From Actinomycetota bacterium (GTDB lineage Bacteria; Actinomycetota; AC-67), in NCBI GenBank assembly GCA_005883175.1, contig VAYV01000032.1:1-8255 (forward strand): a DNA stretch of 8,255 bases, in the 5' to 3' direction. The notes below the pieces were generated by a model, which was not told the origin of the DNA, did no database searches, and saw only the letters and a list, made by a program, of their open reading frames with translations. A program made the translations under genes and the position numbers. Shown in pieces: positions 5,787 through 8,255 of this stretch. How positions within the stretch are numbered: position 1 is the first letter of the stretch; each line of letters begins with the position of its first letter.

Positions 5787-7583
5787 CTAGCGCTCGAGCG
5801 GCAGCACGACGGCCGACGGATGCGCTGGATCGTGCAGGATCGTCAACATGTTGCCGAGGATCGACATCTGCTCCGGGATCGACGGCGAGAGGTGTGGCGT
5901 GTCCGTTTGCTGGATCGCCAATCGCAAGGTGTGCCCGGCGGCGATGAGCGCGGTGGTCGGGTTGATCTCGACCCACAACTCCATCACCTTTCCTGAAGGC
6001 GTCGGCAAGACCGACGCTTTCGTGAACGGGTGGTAGGGCTGGACGATCCAGCTGCCGGCCTTGACCGTCTTGGACATCGTGTGCGCGCGCATCGAGAGGA
6101 GGTTACAACCGGCGGAGATCTGCGTCGAGGTCCCGTCCGGCGCGACGTCCTCAAGCCGAACCGTGAGGGGGGCGTCCCGTCCGTTCGTCGTGAGGAACAG
6201 GTGCATGCTCGCGGGGCCGGCGAGTCGCGTGTCCCTCGTCACCGGCATGTCGTAGTGAAGGCCCATGAAGTCGTTAAGGCGCTGATCCTTCTCACATCCC
6301 TGCATGGTTCCTGCTGCGGTCCATTGCGCGAGCGACCGTGAGCACAAGCCCGCGGTCGGGACCCACGGAACCACGTCCGATCCGCTCGCGCCGCGCGCGC
6401 CGGCGATCAGCGAGCCGCCGGAAAGGCCGTTCCCGGTGAGGTAGCGCGGCGCGAACGCAGTGTCCTTCGGCGGCCACGACGTGAAGCGCGTGTAGTGACC
6501 CGAGCCGAGCCGGAACACCGTCACCGGCGCGATGTCCTTGTTAAGCGTCGGGTCTTGAACGCCGCGCACGTAGTGATCCATCCAGCGCAGCTCGAGATCG
6601 TCGATCGACGGCACTCCATCGGCGGGCAAGCCCGGATCGAGGCTGGCCGACGTGTGGTACCACGGTCCCATCAGCAACCGTGTCGGCACGCCGTTGCGCG
6701 CCAGGTGCTGATACAGCAGCGGCTCGCCGCGCTGGAACAGGTCGTACCAGCCACCGACGATGAACGTCGGAACTCGAACCTTGTCGATCACTTCGATCGG
6801 TGACCGCGTGCGATAGAAGGGTCCGTCGAAGATCGGGTCGCCGCCGACCATGCCTTGCGCGACGAGGTTCGCTTGGAACGCCGTCACGTTCTGCGCGTGC
6901 GAGGCCATCACGCCGGCGGCTTCGGACGGGTTGGTCGGCGTATACGTCGGGGGCAGCTCCCCCGCTGCAGTGACCAAACCCAGCCACGATGGGATGAACG
7001 ACACGTCGAACTGCCCACCGGTGACGGCGACGTCGCGATACGAGTCGCTCATCGGCACGATGGGGAACGCCGCGCGCAACCCGGCCGGATGCTGCGCAGC
7101 GGTGAGGATCTGGTTGATCGCGCCGTACGAGGTGCCGTGCAAGCCGACGCGGCCGTTCGACCATGAGCGCTTCGGCGACGCCGCCCACTCCACCAGCTCG
7201 TAGCCGTCGCGCTGCTCGCGCGCGCCGAACGACGTCCACGCACCTTCCGAGCTGCCGGTCCCGCGCACGTCGGCGATCACCTGGACGTACCCGCGCTGCA
7301 CGAGGTAGTCATCTTCGAAGTTCAGCCCGGTCGCGAGCTTGTTGTACGGAGTCTGCGTGAGAAGAACCGGGAACCGGCCGGGAACCGCGACGCCGCTCGC
7401 GTTCGCGGGGTGTATGACATTGGCGAACAGCGTCACACCGTCGCTCATCTTGATCGGGACATCGCGCTCGACCGCAACCTTGGGGTATTGCGCCGGACGT
7501 GCGGTCCACGCGGCGGCTCGCCCGGTCGCGGGAAGCGCCGCAACGACCAGAGCAACGAGGAGGGCGGGTATTTTTCGAGTCAC
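5787..7583 (-). CDS. Secreted CocE/NonD family hydrolase (X-Pro dipeptidyl-peptidase S15-like)
   Basis: The 598 residues from the GTG at 7583 begin with a Sec signal peptide: TRK, a hydrophobic core IPALLVALVVAAL, and a likely cut after GRAAA. The mature protein carries an alpha/beta-hydrolase domain. VERDVPIKMSDGVTLFANV is the usual entry, DVRGTGSSEG follows, and the nucleophile elbow HGTSYG has Ser152. The triad is completed by Asp281 in GGWYDLF and His310 in GPWYHTS. A C-terminal jelly-roll domain follows (HLFLTTNG, VRLEDVAPDG, then WVEINPTT and HTLRLAIQQTDTP). The family cleaves X-Pro peptides, cocaine-like esters, acylated antibiotics or other esters and amides; the substrate cannot be told from sequence. 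GTG 7583 is preferred because AAGGAA lies 7 nt upstream and the signal peptide then starts the protein; the frame is open to an ATG at 7652, which would add 23 Arg-rich residues. It probably acts outside the cell and has no visible link to Moco. Confidence 0.92.
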   Translation of the reverse strand: MTRKIPALLVALVVAALPATGRAAAWTARPAQYPKVAVERDVPIKMSDGVTLFANVIHPANASGVAVPGRFPVLLTQTPYNKLATGLNFEDDYLVQRGYVQVIADVRGTGSSEGAWTSFGAREQRDGYELVEWAASPKRSWSNGRVGLHGTSYGAINQILTAAQHPAGLRAAFPIVPMSDSYRDVAVTGGQFDVSFIPSWLGLVTAAGELPPTYTPTNPSEAAGVMASHAQNVTAFQANLVAQGMVGGDPIFDGPFYRTRSPIEVIDKVRVPTFIVGGWYDLFQRGEPLLYQHLARNGVPTRLLMGPWYHTSASLDPGLPADGVPSIDDLELRWMDHYVRGVQDPTLNKDIAPVTVFRLGSGHYTRFTSWPPKDTAFAPRYLTGNGLSGGSLIAGARGASGSDVVPWVPTAGLCSRSLAQWTAAGTMQGCEKDQRLNDFMGLHYDMPVTRDTRLAGPASMHLFLTTNGRDAPLTVRLEDVAPDGTSTQISAGCNLLSMRAHTMSKTVKAGSWIVQPYHPFTKASVLPTPSGKVMELWVEINPTTALIAAGHTLRLAIQQTDTPHLSPSIPEQMSILGNMLTILHDPAHPSAVVLPLER

Positions 7584-7608
7584 GGGCTGCTTCCTTCGAC
7601 GTCGGGTG

Positions 7609-7624
7609 CCGGGAACCCTCCCGG
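7609..7624. promoter_or_regulatory. Inverted repeat in a divergent intergenic region
   Basis: CCGGGA, a 4-nt loop ACCC, then TCCCGG form a perfect 6-bp inverted repeat midway in the 67-nt gap between two divergent genes. It could be an operator or an mRNA hairpin in the hydrolase leader. In GC-rich DNA such a short palindrome can also occur by chance. Confidence 0.25.
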
Positions 7625-7637
7625 GACTCCCGCGCGT

Positions 7638-7643
7638 TAGCAT
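7638..7643 (+). promoter_or_regulatory. Possible -10 element for a leaderless transcript
   Basis: TAGCAT fits the TANNNT -10 pattern and ends 7 nt before the ATG at 7651, the spacing typical of leaderless promoters in actinobacteria. There is no Shine-Dalgarno sequence before this ATG, which agrees with leaderless translation. No clear -35 box is seen. Confidence 0.4.
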
Positions 7644-7650
7644 TCCGGGC

Positions 7651-7875
7651 ATGGCGACCGATCCGGCGGCGGTGTGGAAGCTGGTTCAGCGCGCCGACGA
7701 GCTCGTGAAATACGCACAGAACCGCGACCCACAGACCGCATACGCGCAAGCGCGCGCAGTGCTGGACGAAGCCGAGGCGCTCACGGGGCAGCTCGAACAG
7801 AAGGCCGCCGACGGCTTGCGCGCGCAGATCGAGACACGCCGCTCGGACATCGCGCGGTTCGAGGTTGCGGGCTGA
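7651..7875 (+). CDS. Small helical protein of unknown function, coupled to a molybdoenzyme gene
   Basis: The 74 residues begin MATDPAAVWKLVQRADELVKYAQNRD and continue as charged, Ala/Glu/Arg-rich helices (AYAQARAVLDEAEALTG, then QKAADGLRAQIETRRSDIARFE). They suggest a two- or three-helix hairpin resembling a single TPR-like unit. There is no signal peptide or membrane segment. The ATG at 7651 is chosen because a TAGCAT element lies 7 nt upstream, while the longer open frame back to 7339 is antisense to the hydrolase. The stop TGA shares one base with the next ATG (TGATG), so it is probably co-translated with the sulfite-oxidase-like enzyme. I recall similar short helical proteins annotated as hypothetical in actinobacteria, but cannot give a family name. 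Confidence 0.75.
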   Translation: MATDPAAVWKLVQRADELVKYAQNRDPQTAYAQARAVLDEAEALTGQLEQKAADGLRAQIETRRSDIARFEVAG

Positions 7876-8255
7876 TGTTCCGGAAGAAAGATCCTGCGAT
7901 GGCCGCGCGCATCCCGCCCGGCCAGCACCTGACGCGCGGGTGGCCGGTGCTGTCGGCCAGCCCGATCCCGCCCTTCGACCCGGCGACGTGGCTGTTCCGG
8001 TGCACCGGGCTGTGCGACGGCGCCGAGTGGACGTGGGACGAGTTCCGCGCACTCCCGCAGGTGTCGATCACGAGCGACATCCACTGCGTGACCGCGTGGT
8101 CCAAGCTCGACAACGCGTGGGACGGCGTGCTCTTCAGCGAGGTGGCGAAGCGCGCAGGCGTCAAGCCCGAAGCGACGCACGCGTTGGTCAAAGCACCGTA
8201 CGACTACGACGCGAACCTGCCGCTCGATGCGCTGATGGACGACGACGTGCTGTTC
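7875..8255 (+). CDS. Sulfite-oxidase-like molybdopterin-dependent oxidoreductase (5' part)
   Basis: This is an open frame of 127 codons with no stop before the window edge. The sequence matches the N-terminal part of the sulfite oxidase/YuiH-like molybdoenzyme fold: RIPPGQHLTRGWPVLSASPIP, then WLFRCTGLCDGAEWTWDEFRALPQV, then SDIHCVTAWSKLDNAWDGV. Cys71 in the HCVT motif is the expected cysteine ligand of molybdenum, and DNAWDGV and ANLPLDALMDDDVL are further family features. It lacks an obvious signal peptide, so a cytoplasmic enzyme is likely. This family binds plain Mo-molybdopterin without a GMP extension and so would use the MoaE, Mog and MoeA products but not MobA. The ATG at 7875 overlaps the upstream stop by 1 nt. 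The substrate is unknown, and sulfite itself is not assured. The C-terminal part lies outside the window. Confidence 0.88.
   Translation, partial: MFRKKDPAMAARIPPGQHLTRGWPVLSASPIPPFDPATWLFRCTGLCDGAEWTWDEFRALPQVSITSDIHCVTAWSKLDNAWDGVLFSEVAKRAGVKPEATHALVKAPYDYDANLPLDALMDDDVLF

Noticed and set aside
5687..6341. Plus-strand frames opposite the hydrolase C-terminus
   Set aside because: They have low-complexity Arg/Ala/Gly content and no motifs, and lie antisense to a well supported gene.
7584..7652. ATG at 7652 as the hydrolase start
   Set aside because: It would put 23 Arg-rich residues before a clear signal peptide; the GTG at 7583 has a well-spaced ribosome binding site.

Overview
The window looks like chromosomal DNA of a high-GC bacterium, most likely an actinomycetote. 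The signs are strong G/C preference at third codon positions, many GTG starts, 4-nt and 1-nt gene overlaps, and a stand-alone domain resembling the actinobacterial DUF6457 family. The lineage is an inference, and other high-GC soil phyla are possible. No rRNA, tRNA, CRISPR, insertion sequence or phage gene is visible.

Layout. (1) Positions 139-918 encode a membrane-anchored, Ser/Thr/Pro-rich surface protein of unknown function, whose base composition looks less GC-rich than the rest. (2) Positions 1006-5346 are a molybdenum cofactor (Moco) locus: fdhD, then mobA on the opposite strand, then a tightly packed plus-strand operon of a DUF6457-like gene, moeA, a moaD-moaC chimera, mog/moaB and moaE. 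(3) Positions 5343-5675 (minus) encode a small Pro-rich protein with a 24-residue tandem repeat; its stop codon overlaps that of moaE. (4) Positions 5787-7583 (minus) encode a secreted CocE/NonD-type (X-Pro dipeptidyl-peptidase S15 clan) serine hydrolase. (5) Divergent from it, a 74-residue helical protein is coupled to the start of a sulfite-oxidase-like molybdoenzyme that runs off the window edge.

How the genes fit together. MoaC makes cyclic pyranopterin monophosphate. MoaE, with a MoaD partner, adds the dithiolene sulfurs. Mog/MoaB adenylylates molybdopterin and MoeA inserts molybdate. MobA can add GMP to give the bis-MGD form, and FdhD sulfurates formate-dehydrogenase-type enzymes. The partial enzyme at the right end is a plausible Moco user. 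No moaA is in view.

The most unusual points are these. An apparently in-frame chimera joins the first half of MoaD (without its C-terminal Gly-Gly) to a slightly N-truncated MoaC. mobA is wedged antisense between its pathway partners, overlapping the 3' end of fdhD and the 5' end of the DUF6457-like gene. The DUF6457-like domain, which as I recall is often fused to actinobacterial MobA, is here a separate gene on the other strand.
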